A stretch of 23,401 nt of DNA from Gamarada debralockiae (lineage: Eukaryota; Ascomycota; Leotiomycetes; Helotiales; Hyphodiscaceae), in NCBI GenBank assembly GCA_002803225.1, contig NXFV01000134.1, forward strand, positions 1-23,401, written 5' to 3'. The position numbers and the translations under genes were made by a program. Positions 10,520 through 20,600 of the stretch are shown here, piece by piece. The notes under the pieces were generated by a model, which searched no databases, was not told the DNA's origin, and worked only from the letters and a program-made list of their open reading frames with translations. The first letter of the stretch is position 1, and every line of letters starts with the position of its first letter.

Positions 10520-12830
10520 ATGGTTTTACCTTCGTCAAAGTTATTCAGAGAGGCAGTCACTCTACTAATTGCACATCATGGTTGACGACATCAAAGGAAC
10601 GCATCGAATTTACTAGGACGATGCCACTACCTTCCTCACTTGGCTCACGGAGATTGCCAAAAGCCGACTATAAACTTAGTGCCGAAGCCAGTGAAGCATC
10701 CAAGAAGGCCGCAGTTTTGAAACCGAAAGGAAAAGCGCGAAGCTTGCACGAGATGCAACCAAAAGGTGTCGACCTAAACAGTCATCTCAACCAGGCAAGA
10801 TACATCGATTAAGTCTGAAAGATTTCACACCCTGCGCAAAAACACTCGCCAAGTCTCGCAATACAGTGGTGCCATCCCTGCAAAAATCCTATCCGTAGCA
10901 CAGCGTGCTCTTTCCCTCTGGAAGAAAACCACAGACTGGTCCACGAAACAAAAAGCAAGCCTGCGAGGAAACTCTGAGAGGCAATCATGGACGTCGATAC
11001 TTCAACCACTAGTTCGCGACATCCTCCCAATACTGAAACCCTGTGGAGATGCGTTTGCACAAGACGAAGCCTCCGAAGAATATGCAGATATCAATAATAG
11101 ATTCGCATCTCTGGATCTCAGAGAACCGAGCATTGACTTCCTTTTGTTGGAAGCAACAAAGACCTCTGAGTCGGCCCTCCCGGAACTAGCTAAAGGCCCT
11201 ACATACACGCTAAAGAACGACGATGAAGAGAAGTATTTGGCAACATTTTGTTTGTATTAGGAGTTGAATCGCTTACGTTGCCAATTATCTGGAATGTGGA
11301 GAGGGTGCCGACTTGAAAATGCTGACCTTGCGAGCGTGTCACTTGCTACCATGATACGTTCGAGCTTGCAACGCATCTTGAGGCAGAGTTTCTCGAGTCA
11401 TATCCTGATCTCAACACTGGTGACAAGATTGTCGTAGCTCTATTTCATATTCTACGGGACCTGTTGGCGCTTCGTCTGGTCTTTCCGTGGAGCTCAGTGA
11501 CCGTGAGATTATAGCGCCAAAGGTTTTCCTCCACTGGCTTTGAATTCCGGCCATAATGGGATGTCGAAATTTCTGGAGTGTGCCAGGCAGCAATCTCATA
11601 ACTCCCGGGTTGGCAAATAACAGAGGGATGTCTCAAGACCTCCAACAGATGCGAAACATTCCACACAAGTCCCCGGAGTACGACGGGTTCAAACTTTGCG
11701 TGTACAGTTATTGGAGTTCTCCCGTTGATAGCGCAAGTGAGCTTGCGACGTTGAAGCACCACCATGTAACTCTTCCAATCGAGGATGAGTTTACGCAAAC
11801 TCTCTGCCTGTAGCGTCGCGAAGCTAATCAGCCATTAATGGTGATTTTCATGAGTCAGATCTTCGTCGATATCGAAGAAATCATAGGAGAAGACGTCAAC
11901 AAAGGTATCCTTGAAATTGTTGACCGCAGACGCGATGAACTCGCTGGATTTCAAGCTTCAGGCTATGAACCTGAAGTTGAAATATCTTGGCCCAGATTCA
12001 GCCATGGTTTGATGAAGACATTGTTGTGAAGTGCAAGAAAGCGATTTCAGCCCAAATTCAGGAAGCGCTGCTACCGGGAGAGCTGCCTGTCGAGGCCGTC
12101 CCTAAGCTTAAGGATCTTCCTCCTCCAGCCTCTTTCAAGCTCTATAAGAAACATCCTCTTCTCTATGGGTTGCTCATATACGCGCTCAGAGTTGCTCTAC
12201 ATAAAGACACTCTATGGGATGCAAACGAGCATAGAATATCCATTTTTGCCTGCGCGCATTTATACAATGCTGTGCGTAGGTCCAATTTGCTATCCGAAAG
12301 TGGGAAGACCTAGAACATATTCTATCCTCGCACCACGACGGGGAGCTGTTTCGGGGATCACCACCTGAAAGCCCGCCATACAAGACAAAGGCGCAATCTC
12401 AAACGCTCACACCACTTTGTCCGGTCTTCATCGACAACCATAATTCCAAAATTCGCGGACGATTTTCACGGTTCGGTCTGGAGAAACCTGAAGCCAACTC
12501 GGTTTTTGTTCGCTACTTGCAGAAAACAGTCCAAGCTACAGGGTCTCCTACTCAGGAGAAAGATATCAAGGCTATTCTACTAACTTTGCCCGTTGACTTT
12601 CAAGTCGCATTGGTCCAAGAAACCGTCATGAGATTTAAGAGCCAACTCTGCTGTTCAACTACACCAAGATGCGCCAACGGTGCTCCGCGTTCCTCAAGCC
12701 CTTCTTCCGATGGTTCCCGAAGTCGAACAGTATACCCGCAACCATCCTGCTCGCGACGCGAATGTAAACCTCGTGCTTGTTGGCGTCAGAATATGGCTTA
12801 GTAATCAAGGAGTTGAGGCTCCTGAACACG
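10520..12830 (+). pseudogene. DUF6604-family protein, multiply frameshifted pseudogene
   Basis: Pieces of one protein read in order along the plus strand but in changing frames. They are MVLPSSKLFRE (10520-10552), DDATTFLTWLTEIAKS (10617-10664), DYKLSAEASEASKK (from 10666), then a run from about 10790 to a TAG at 11258-11260 containing IPAKILSVAQRALSLW and INNRFASLDLREPSIDF. After that come YHDTFELATHLEAEFL (from 11347), a segment at about 11690-12026 with one TAG at about 11811, FKLYKKHPLLYGLLIYALR (about 12133-12190), and FNYTKMRQRCSAFLKPFF (about 12655-12710). The N-terminal F-x-x-Y-like/TxFxTWL pattern, the Lys/Ala-rich segment, the NRFASLD-x-EPS segment and the HPLLYG helix match fungal DUF6604 proteins of unknown function. 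At least seven frame changes and a few stops separate the pieces, too many for introns or sequencing error. An intron between the first two pieces is possible but lacks a good donor. Stops are few, so indels, not RIP, seem to have killed it. Confidence 0.65.
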
Positions 12831-13344
12831 GCCGTAGGATACGGCCATAGGGTCAGCAGTACAGGGAGTTCAATACCGTATAAATATAGGTTCTACAGTC
12901 AGTAAAGGTTAATGAACAACCATCGAACACTTCAATTTCTGACAGTTGGCTATGAAGGTTGAGTAGCACGTGATGCTGGCGCTAACATGAAAGAGGCAAG
13001 GTGTATAGCTAGCTGTAAGGCTTGATCGAGCAGTAGTGAAAAGATACTTGATGTCACGGAACATACGGATGGCCTGTACACAGGGGAGCTAGGGAGCTGG
13101 TTGCTAGGCAGCACAGCGGTCGCTAGCGCGTTGATTATATATTGATACGAGCTCAGGAAGCTTAAATCTTTCTTTCTTCTTTCCTTAGCTTTGAATAGTC
13201 GTAATTGAACCTATTCTCCTCTGCCTTCCAGGCCCAGAATTTGGATTTGCGATAGTTCCTGAATAAGCTTTAGCCAAGCCAATCATATTCGCTATGCTAA
13301 ACCTTAATTCAACGCTACCCTGTTTATGTAATCACGTGTGCACC

Positions 13345-13445
13345 TGACTAATTACTCTGAGTCGAGTATGAGTAACGCCTAAAATCATTGAATAGAGTAG
13401 AGTAATAGCCATTACTCTACACTACTCTACTCATTTGACACACTG
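13345..13445 (-). mobile_element. possible hAT-type transposon end or MITE fragment
   Basis: Read on the minus strand, the segment begins CAGTGTGTCAAATGAGTAG and continues with repeated GTAGAGTA/GAGTAAT motifs. A CAGTG-type start with short subterminal repeats is typical of hAT elements. A perfect 10-bp hairpin (13397-13406 with 13411-13420, loop AGCC) lies inside. The partner inverted repeat and an 8-bp target duplication were not found in the window, so only one end or a fragment may be present. Confidence 0.3.
13397..13420. repeat. 10-bp perfect hairpin GTAGAGTAAT
   Basis: GTAGAGTAAT at 13397-13406 and its reverse complement ATTACTCTAC at 13411-13420 flank the loop AGCC. Further direct and inverted partial copies (ACTACTCTACTC, ATTACTCTGAG) lie within 60 bases. 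Confidence 0.85.
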
Positions 13446-14292
13446 GCTGCCGCAAAGCCATTTGCTGAGGTGCCGTAGAAGGTGACTCGGAGGAGAAAGG
13501 AGCTGTTAGATGCTGGATAGCAAAGAGCGAGCTGCTGGATACAGAATGATTGGCTTCATCTTGTACAATTGAATGCTGATAATAAGATATGTATCTAAAG
13601 TATAGATGGGAGAGGTTGCATTTATAAGAAACCCGGCTTTTATATTTCTCGGTAATCCATCTCGTATACGCTCCACTTAAAGCCTTCCAACTTGGTAACC
13701 TGCCAATTTCTGGAAGGTAAAGGGTGAAGAAGAGATAGCTTGCGATACACGATTACCCCGCATCCTAGATTGGTGGCTGAAAGTAACAGCGGGTATCATC
13801 TCGCATTTGCGGTTGAGGCTGAGTTATGCCGCTACTAGGACGGCGATCTGAATAAAAGGGATTGACGACGTTAATTGTTTGGAGACTAGATGATTGTACG
13901 GCCACCGGAACACGGGGGAGCCAGCTGAAATATAGGTGGGTAAGATTCCACCTTTTTGGGGACCTCAAAGTGTCACAAATTGTCGGATATTTAGAAGGCA
14001 GGTTTAAGTTCTCGATAAGATAGCCACCCAAAAGATGACATTGACTGCTGAGCGGTAAGCCAACTTGAGCTATCCTGTGTTTTGAAATAATATAGTTTCG
14101 GAATTATATATTTCAACCTGAGATGTACTATTTATAACTACAGATAGATCATGAACTACCGTTTATTACGATAAGATCCATTAATGAGAAATTCCGACTA
14201 ATTACAAACAACCAACCTAGTTATACCTTCCGCCTAATCCATTATGGTTTACTAATTTCATTTACCTCGTGGACAGCCTTTATCTCATAATG

Positions 14293-15544
14293 TTAAGTAA
14301 CTTGCTGAACAGGACTATGAACTCCTGGCTGGCCCTGGTTGGCCTGCGGAACGTAGTACACAGGTTGTTGCCCGCCTGGTTGCATTTGCGTCTGCACAGG
14401 CGCGGCTTGGGGGTTGTATTGAACGGAGCCTTGCTGTGGCACGACATATAGCGGCGCCTGCCATACCTGTTGTGACTGTTGCACTCCACCATAGTTTGCC
14501 GACCAGGGTTGTTGGGTTGTCCAGAAGCCGTCACGCTTCCGGCAGCCGATGGTGAAGATGAGGACCAGGACAACGAATGTAACCCAGATGTCCAGAATGG
14601 GATCAAGGACTTCTACGTAGAAAGGAACGGTATCGTCAGGATTGTTCTTGAGAAGCCATTTCGCATCGAACGCCAACTCCCACGTATTGCGGAGAAGATT
14701 GAGAATGCCAATGACGAGAAAGATGACGGCGTTCTAAGAGGGGAGAATTGGTATGTTAGCTGGACGCACACTATTTTGATGGAGAGAGAAGGGGTGGACA
14801 AGAATCAACCCACATTTCGCTGTTGGGGTTTTTGCCGGGAAATTACAATGGTGTAGATGGTGAGCCCAGCAACTCCCAGTGACGCTGTCCATAGGATGAT
14901 GTCAAACGCGGCCGATAGCTTTCGAAGCATGTACCAGACTTCTGCATCAGGGCCTGTGTACCCAGATCCCATGACATAATTGTAAAAATCGGTCCGGACG
15001 GCTTCTATTTTGCCAAAATGGGCGACGGTCAGGACAAAGAGGATCACACTAAGGCCAACCGTTATACCGAGAACGATGTTATGGCCCGCTCGGTTGCGGT
15101 TCCAGATATATAAGAAGCTCAAGCCTAGATCCACCAAGCACAGGAGGAGGAAGATGTTCCCGATGTTTTCGAGCAGCTCCCCTACGTCAAACAGGCGAGT
15201 TTGGATCTCATCAAGAGTATAAAAGGTGTTATCGGATGAATATTCGACGCCGAGCTCCACAATAACGACTGCATCTGCCGCGACATAGATGATGAGAGCT
15301 CTGGCTAGATATCAGTCCCTGTCTATTCCAAGAATTCCAATTTCTCCCTGGGGGTGAGGGAATGGCCTTACAGAGCGATAAGTGGATAGACAATTTTCAT
15401 CCACGTGAAGGGACGCCGGGCGGGATCTCCTCTGTTTCGGACCGTAACAAAGCTGATGAGCCATATAAGAAGCAATGGCTTGATTAGAGCGCCATAGACA
15501 CAAAGGTTAGCAATGGTCCAAGTTCGCGGATCCTGGCTTGACAT
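14293..15544 (-). CDS. seven-transmembrane fungal membrane protein, unknown function
   Basis: Three exons: 15544-15372, 15300-14814 and 14733-14293. Intron 1 (71 nt) is GTAAGG...CTGAT...CCAG; intron 2 (80 nt) is GTGGGT...GCTAACAT...TTAG. The phases close exactly and give 366 residues. The start MSSQDPRTW was chosen because the frame upstream is encoded by a 10-bp repeat and is not membrane-like. Hydrophobic segments lie at about residues 13-33, 51-72, 103-124, 132-154, 187-208, 221-237 and 266-284, so seven spans with a Cys/Arg/Lys-rich border (GCRKRD) after the last. The C-terminal tail of about 80 residues is rich in Gln, Pro and Tyr (for example QQSQQVWQAPLYVVPQQ). A charged amphipathic stretch (about 81-99) sits between spans 2 and 3. 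The topology suggests a receptor-like or scaffold protein, but no CFEM domain, retinal lysine motif or known GPCR signature was seen. Real gene: likely. Function: unknown. Confidence 0.75.
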
Positions 15545-15570
15545 TTTTCGAATGGGCAAGACGAATGAGC

Positions 15571-15610
15571 GAGAGGGAGCGAGAGGGAGCGAGAGGGAGC
15601 GAGAGGCAGC
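15571..15610. repeat. 10-bp tandem repeat in the 7TM gene 5' leader
   Basis: Four units of GAGAGGGAGC (the last GAGAGGCAGC) lie 26 to 66 bases upstream of the chosen ATG of the 7TM gene. On the coding strand this is a pyrimidine-rich tract, common in fungal promoters and 5' untranslated regions. Confidence 0.85.
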
Positions 15611-15907
15611 GGCTGATGAGGATGGCAAACAGAGATCAAACGGCATGATATTAATTAAGTATGGTGATCTAATTTACCAGGGCGGTGGACAGGCTCAGCC
15701 GCACTGTGGGGAACGTAAGAACGGTGTAACTCCCCCCCGGCTGCTGGCTGATGCCTAAAAACGAAACGGGGAGTGAGAAAGCCTCATATAAACCCTAAGC
15801 CACTTACGGACAAATGTGACACCAAACCGAGCCACCCCTAATTCGAGATCATTCCCAACATTAGCCATCTACAACGTGTTTCTCTTTGATTACGTAGTTC
15901 AGATTAT

Positions 15908-16368
15908 CACAGATTAGGGGTTACAGCGCGCTCAGGGTAGAAAAAAGCGCCATCAGCGTAGAGAATAACGCCACAATTTTTTTTTTTAGCAAATTTCTCT
16001 ACCCTAGCTGAGCTTTGTTGAGTATATGCTCAGTATATGCTTTAGCTTAAGTATATACCAAGCGTATGTTCAACCTATACTTAATATATACTTATAATAA
16101 ACTGTCGTGCCTGACGCTTATCTCCTCAAGGGGGGATCCCTTTGAGCCTCTTCAGGTCGGGGGAGGCCCTACCCACCCTTTCGTCCGGCTTAAGGGCTGT
16201 CTTTTTATAATCTAAGTAATATTTATATAAAGCATATGCTCAGAATATACGCGTAGCCAAAACTCCGTCAACGTAGAGAAAATCGCAAAAAAAAAAAAAA
16301 TGTAGCGTTATTTTCTACGCTGATAGCGCATTTTCCTACCCTGAGCGCGCTGGAACCCGCACAGATTA
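15908..16368. mobile_element. 443-bp Mutator-like miniature element (MITE) with 9-bp TSD
   Basis: CACAGATTA occurs at 15908-15916 and again at 16360-16368. Between them (15917-16359) the ends are long inverted repeats. The left end starts GGGGTTACAGCGCGCTCAGG and the right end, inverted, starts CGGGTTCCAGCGCGCTCAGG. Similarity continues for about 65 bases with roughly eight to ten differences and ends in a T-run (left 15977 onward) facing an A-run (16287-16300). The middle has AGTATATGCT-type repeats and no open frame. Long TIRs plus a 9-bp duplication are the hallmark of Mutator-like elements. It carries no transposase, so it must have been moved in trans. The duplicated site is part of the Harbinger subterminal repeats, so it inserted into that older element. 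Confidence 0.8.
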
Positions 16369-16386
16369 TTGGGTTCAAAATAATCC

Positions 16387-16415
16387 GATTATTCGAATAA
16401 TCTGGCCAGATTATT
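16387..16415. repeat. overlapping AT-rich palindromes in transposon flank
   Basis: GATTATTCGAATAATC (16387-16402) is a 16-bp perfect palindrome. It overlaps a 20-bp perfect palindrome, AATAATCTGG followed by CCAGATTATT (16396-16415). The same TCTGGCCAGA core recurs at the right flank near 17303-17312. Confidence 0.9.
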
Positions 16416-16470
16416 TCCCCAGATTATTGATTATATTATTCTTATACAAGAGTGTTAAAACACATAGAAA

Positions 16471-17090
16471 CAGGCTAGTTTAATCACGTTGTCCTTATTT
16501 GCGACAGCCCTTGATTTTATTCTCATCACACAACACTACTCCTCTGGCCGTATAAACACTGCAATATAGGTCCTATGGAGTGGGCTAATAGAATCGGTAA
16601 AAAAAGTTTAGTAGTAGGCAGTTTGACTACCTCTTTATAAAATAGCTTAGAGTTCTTCATGGAAATATCTACTTCAGATTGGTCAAGTATAGGGCAGAAA
16701 AACAGCAGCTATTACCTACTAATTGTCTCTCAGAAATGCTGGAATTGTTCTGCAATACTAGGGATAGATGCTGAGAAGTTGATAATCCAAAGGAATATAG
16801 CAACTTACTGCTTGATTAAAAGATGTCGAGTATCTCGAAGACTAGTATGCTCTTAGAGCTATAAAGAGAGCTAATTGAGTGCATCTTTCCTTACTCGTCA
16901 GACTAAATAGATACGCTTTTTATTCCTACAGCTAAGAAGCTCTCGTAGATAGTCTCCGCCAGATAGCCCAGTGTTTTGGGGAACTCTCCGTGCTGCTTCT
17001 TGTACAGCCTCTAGTGCAATAATAGGCACAATCTCAGTAAAATCAAGGTCTTCAAACAGATCAAAACAGTCCACTATATATTTAGAATTG
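16471..17090 (-). pseudogene. PIF/Harbinger transposase (DDE_Tnp_4) fragment
   Basis: On the minus strand, from about 17072, the translation runs DCFDLFEDLDFTEIVPIIA, then NTGLSGGDYLRELL, RDTRHLLIKQ, VAIFLWIINFSASIPSIAEQ, FQHF-stop-ETISR, and after a frame change FTDSISPLHRTYIAVFIRPE and NKDNVIKLAC. The order and spacing of the L-x-DTRHI-like segment, the AIFLYI helix, the FQHSGETISR helix-turn-helix and the F-x-D-x-I-G-x-x-DGTHI block match the N-terminal half of Harbinger transposases. Here DGTHI is decayed to HRTYI, so the first catalytic Asp is lost. The following two catalytic acidic residues are absent because the fragment ends. Several TGA/TAG/TAA stops replace expected Gln or other residues, so the gene is dead. 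Confidence 0.6.
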
Positions 17091-17270
17091 CAGTAGTGTG
17101 GGTGTAGGTTTTAAAAGGTAAGTAGGAAAGTACGGCGGGGTAAAATAAATCGATTTTGAGCCCTATTCTGGAATAATCTGAGCAATAATCTCCTTCGATC
17201 TATTTCTCAGATATGTATGAGAGATTATTCAAATAATAATCCGGATTATCAAAAAGTGGGGACTTTTTGC

Positions 17271-17322
17271 CTGCGATAATCTGAATTGGGATTATTGTAA
17301 TAATCTGGCCAGATTATCGCAG
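17271..17322. repeat. 13-bp perfect inverted repeat at transposon right end
   Basis: CTGCGATAATCTG (17271-17283) and CAGATTATCGCAG (17310-17322) are exact reverse complements separated by 26 bases that hold further ATTATT/AATAAT copies. It probably forms the right terminal region of the Harbinger-type element. Confidence 0.85.
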
Positions 17323-17604
17323 CCAAAAGGGGCCTCATATATCTTCAATTACACCAATTTGGCCTTATTTTATCGTCTGATCTTAGAGTTATGAGCCCGA
17401 CCTTGCCCTACGTCGGTGCTATACCCTTCTGCTGTGATATTCTGCGATTTGTGTTGCTATTTTCGGACAATAACTCCGTATGGTCGATTCCCTACGCCTT
17501 TGGCCAAGAGTGGTTCAAGACACGTCCGAAATATGGGGTGGAATTGAAGTATCTTAAAAACTAGGATTCGAAACGATGAACCATGAACTTGAAACTTCTT
17601 TAAA

Positions 17605-20600
17605 TCAAGTGCTGGTACTTCCTGCTGGCAAGACAGAGTACGATTCAGGAGTGAAAACCAAACCCCCTCCATCCTCGATCCCCTTCGGATCCACATAGAG
17701 GCGCATGTCGATGGTATCCTTGTCGAGGTTGAACACACGAAGAATGATGTAAACCTCAGGGGAGACTTCTCCCTGTGTCAATCTCATCCGCTCCATCTAT
17801 GACTGTTAGTTTCCAAGTATGATGTGTTCCGATCTCGGCTCACATACCCTTTGATATTGGCTCTTACTTACGAAGAACCGAGTGCCGCATTCTTTCGTAG
17901 TCGCTTTCACCTCGAGGTAGTATTTGGGCTTGGCACCGATCCAAATATCGTCCAAATACTCGTTTTCCACCAAGAGCTTGGTGAACTCTCCATTCGTGTC
18001 GTCGTAGGTGATGTCAGCAGTCTCTGCCCCTTTCCATGCGTCCATGTCGTAATAATCTTCATGAATAGTCACATGTCGGCGGATAGTGCTCTGCCAGTTG
18101 CTGCGATCAAACCCAGGAAGGTGGGCTTCCAATCGGGATAGAATTTCAAACAACTATGAATGAATCAGCGGAAATGCAAACAACTCCCATTTTGGATCTT
18201 ACGTATAGTTCCCCGGCTGCGCCCACTTTCATGTCATGAGCAAGCTGGTTCTCGCTTCTGACACCGAAGGGCAAGTCATAAGAAATTGGCTCGGCCTCTG
18301 ATTCGATGGGGAGAGCGTTGAGCAAATCATCGAGGTTGAATGCTCCCCGGGTTGGAAATCCACCTCTCTTGCTTTTCGCGGCTGCGATGATATTGCTGAG
18401 CAATCGGCGATATTCTGCTTGCCCACTATTGACCGAAAAGGGTGCAAATTCGTTGCTCCGAGGTGTAGAAGGGCGTGAGCTGAAAGAGCTGATGGAAGGC
18501 TGGCGATATGTTGGCGTTGCTGCTCGATAATTGGTCCTGGAGGAGGAAGAAGGGGTTGGAGACAAAAGTCTAGATCCGGGTGAAGAGACGCTTTCTTCTG
18601 GGCTTTGTCCTCTATCCTCCCTCGGTGATGCACCTGGTCCGGTCTCCCTATTGATCCGCGAATGGTCTTGATGTTGAATAGCCGGCTCGACAATTGAGAG
18701 AGCCTGCTCGGAAGCTTCGACGTCAAATTCATCAGGGTACGGCACGGGAATGATGCCTGACTCATCCAATAAATCACAGACAACTTCATCACTGGACATC
18801 AAGAGAACAGCTATGATCCTGACAGCCTCAGAGTCAGATGCTAGTGTCGAATTGCTGGTTTTCTTTCCCATCATCACCTCGTTGAAAAGCTTTGTGGGCA
18901 AAAGCTGCAGGAAACAGAGTTCTTGGTCCTTCCGGTCCTTCGGAACGTAGATCTTCAGAACTCCAGAATCTTCAGAGATGTGAAGCTTGCTCTTGTGTAC
19001 TTCAACCGTTACAGTTTCAACGTTCTGAGTGTGCACCAAATTCCTGACTATACCGTCCGTTTCGTATACCTCGGCTTGAAGAAGTAGATGGTAGATGAAC
19101 ATGCAGTCGTCACGGATCCTCGGGCTGCTAAAGTGAGCAGCACATCTGTAACATAATCAGTTGTTGCGAGTGAGAATGCAGTTTGGGAGGCTCACCTAGC
19201 CATCGCATATGCACGAGTTCTTAGTTGTCTTGTCCATTTCCTGCTTTGCTCTCGAACCTCGCCCTGGAACGATGACGTCTCTGTTACAGCACGAGACAAA
19301 TAGCGATTCTCAATGTCGAAAGAAGACAAGAAAGGCTGCAATTTCCGGACCTCTTCGAGGTTGAAATCAAGAAAATCGATTCTACCCTGGAATGCATCGG
19401 CCCACGGTTGGCGGTCGATGATTGAAAACTTCTCATTTCGAACTCGCAGCACGGCCGGGTCCAATCCTCTGCTTGCCGCTTTCACAGGGAAAATTGGTAA
19501 AGTTTTCAGTTTTTCGAGAGCCTTGCGTGACGGAGAGAAACTGTTGATCTGCCAGATGAGACTCTTCACTTCATCCACTGTGAGTTTCGAGCTCGCGACT
19601 CGGCTGATTTCATCGACGAGCATACCAAGGTCAGGAATCTTGACTCTCAGTGTGCCAACGAAGAAATCCTTCAGATCTCCATATTGATTAAGGATTGTGA
19701 CTTTTCCAGGTATTTGAGCATCTTTGGACCAGAGACATGAGGACGTGGGTGCCCAGGTCTTGCGAATAGTGTCATATACGAGAGCATCTTCTTCGAACGA
19801 AGTTCTATCAGAAATCAGCCTAGCTACAAGTCATTCTATTGTAATGGTTTTTTCAAGTTTGCTTACCGAACAATGTCTAGTTCGGCGGCACTGAGGGATG
19901 AGGTCATAATCTGAAGGTGGGTATATATATCATGAATGTTCTCAATGTTCGTTGTAGATCGTTTCTTGATAGATGCAAGCTCATCCGTCAAGTTTTTATA
20001 CGAGACGTTTTTCATTTGGAGAGTATCCACAAAGAAAGCTGTGAGAGTCGCATTGTTCACATCGGACAGAGCAGGGAGCAAGGGATACATTTCCCTCATA
20101 TAGTTTGGCCCGTCCCAGATACATCGGGTGGTCCATGTCCACCTTCGCGGCGCCCATTCAAAGCAAGCAGGAACATAAATTAAATCTTCCTCGTAGATAG
20201 CGTCCCTGTGGCCTAGTTAGCTTTGAGTCGAGGAGGAAACCATACAAGGTATTGAGTTTTTCCATACTGGACACGTTCTATGTCAGCAATTTGATCAGTG
20301 GATACCCAGATCCTTCGTTGTATTTCCTCGTAAATTTTGTAAGAGAAGGTTGTTTGGCTTTCTTTAAACCGGCGCAAGATTTCGAGACAAAAGTCAGTGT
20401 TATTTTCCACACCAACATCAAATATTTTAAGGAACTTCCATTCTTCGACGCTGCAAGCATCAATTAACGTAAGAAAGGGGAAGGTCTGAGGCTCGAGGAA
20501 CTCGCTGCAGCGTGCCTCGAGTTCCCTCAATGGTAAGAATGTCCGGCGCAACTCCCTTTTCCCAATGTTGGTAGAGGGGACCATCACGTCAGAGATCTTC

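Larger units (their letters stand above)
12831..14292. other. gene-poor region between DUF6604 pseudogene and 7TM gene
   Basis: No supported gene. A pyrimidine tract (TCTTTCTTTCTTCTTTCC) lies at about 13167-13185 after TATATATTG, which recalls a promoter or an LTR, but no matching LTR ends or target duplication were found. A possible hAT transposon end is listed separately. The 88-codon open frame at 13765-14031 (minus) has no recognisable feature. The last 250 bases are AT-rich and probably contain the 3' end of the 7TM gene transcript. Confidence 0.35.
15897..17322 (-). mobile_element. decayed PIF/Harbinger-type transposon with nested insertion
   Basis: TTCAGATTATCACAG (15898-15912) and the inverse of ATTCAGATTATCGCAG (17271-17286) are near-perfect inverted copies. 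A further inverse-oriented pair closes at 17322. Both flanks are crowded with AGATTATT/AATAATCT motifs, many forming palindromes, as expected of transposase-binding subterminal repeats. Between them lies a minus-strand fragment of a DDE_Tnp_4 (Harbinger) transposase. A separate 443-bp element with its own target duplication interrupts the left part. Exact termini and a 3-bp target duplication could not be fixed. The left edge lies about 350 bp upstream of the 7TM gene start and the right edge about 280 bp downstream of the ATPase gene stop. Confidence 0.55.

Noticed and set aside
13050..13340. Possible solo LTR starting TGTCACGGAAC with TATA and pyrimidine tract
   Set aside because: No matching CA end, no 5-bp target duplication and no second copy in the window.
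14293..15544. PTH11-type or rhodopsin-type GPCR identity for the 7TM gene
   Set aside because: Seven spans are present but there is no CFEM domain, no retinal-binding lysine motif and no known receptor signature.
17457..17738. 93-codon minus-strand open frame
   Set aside because: Overlaps the last exon of the ATPase gene in another frame and has no features of its own.
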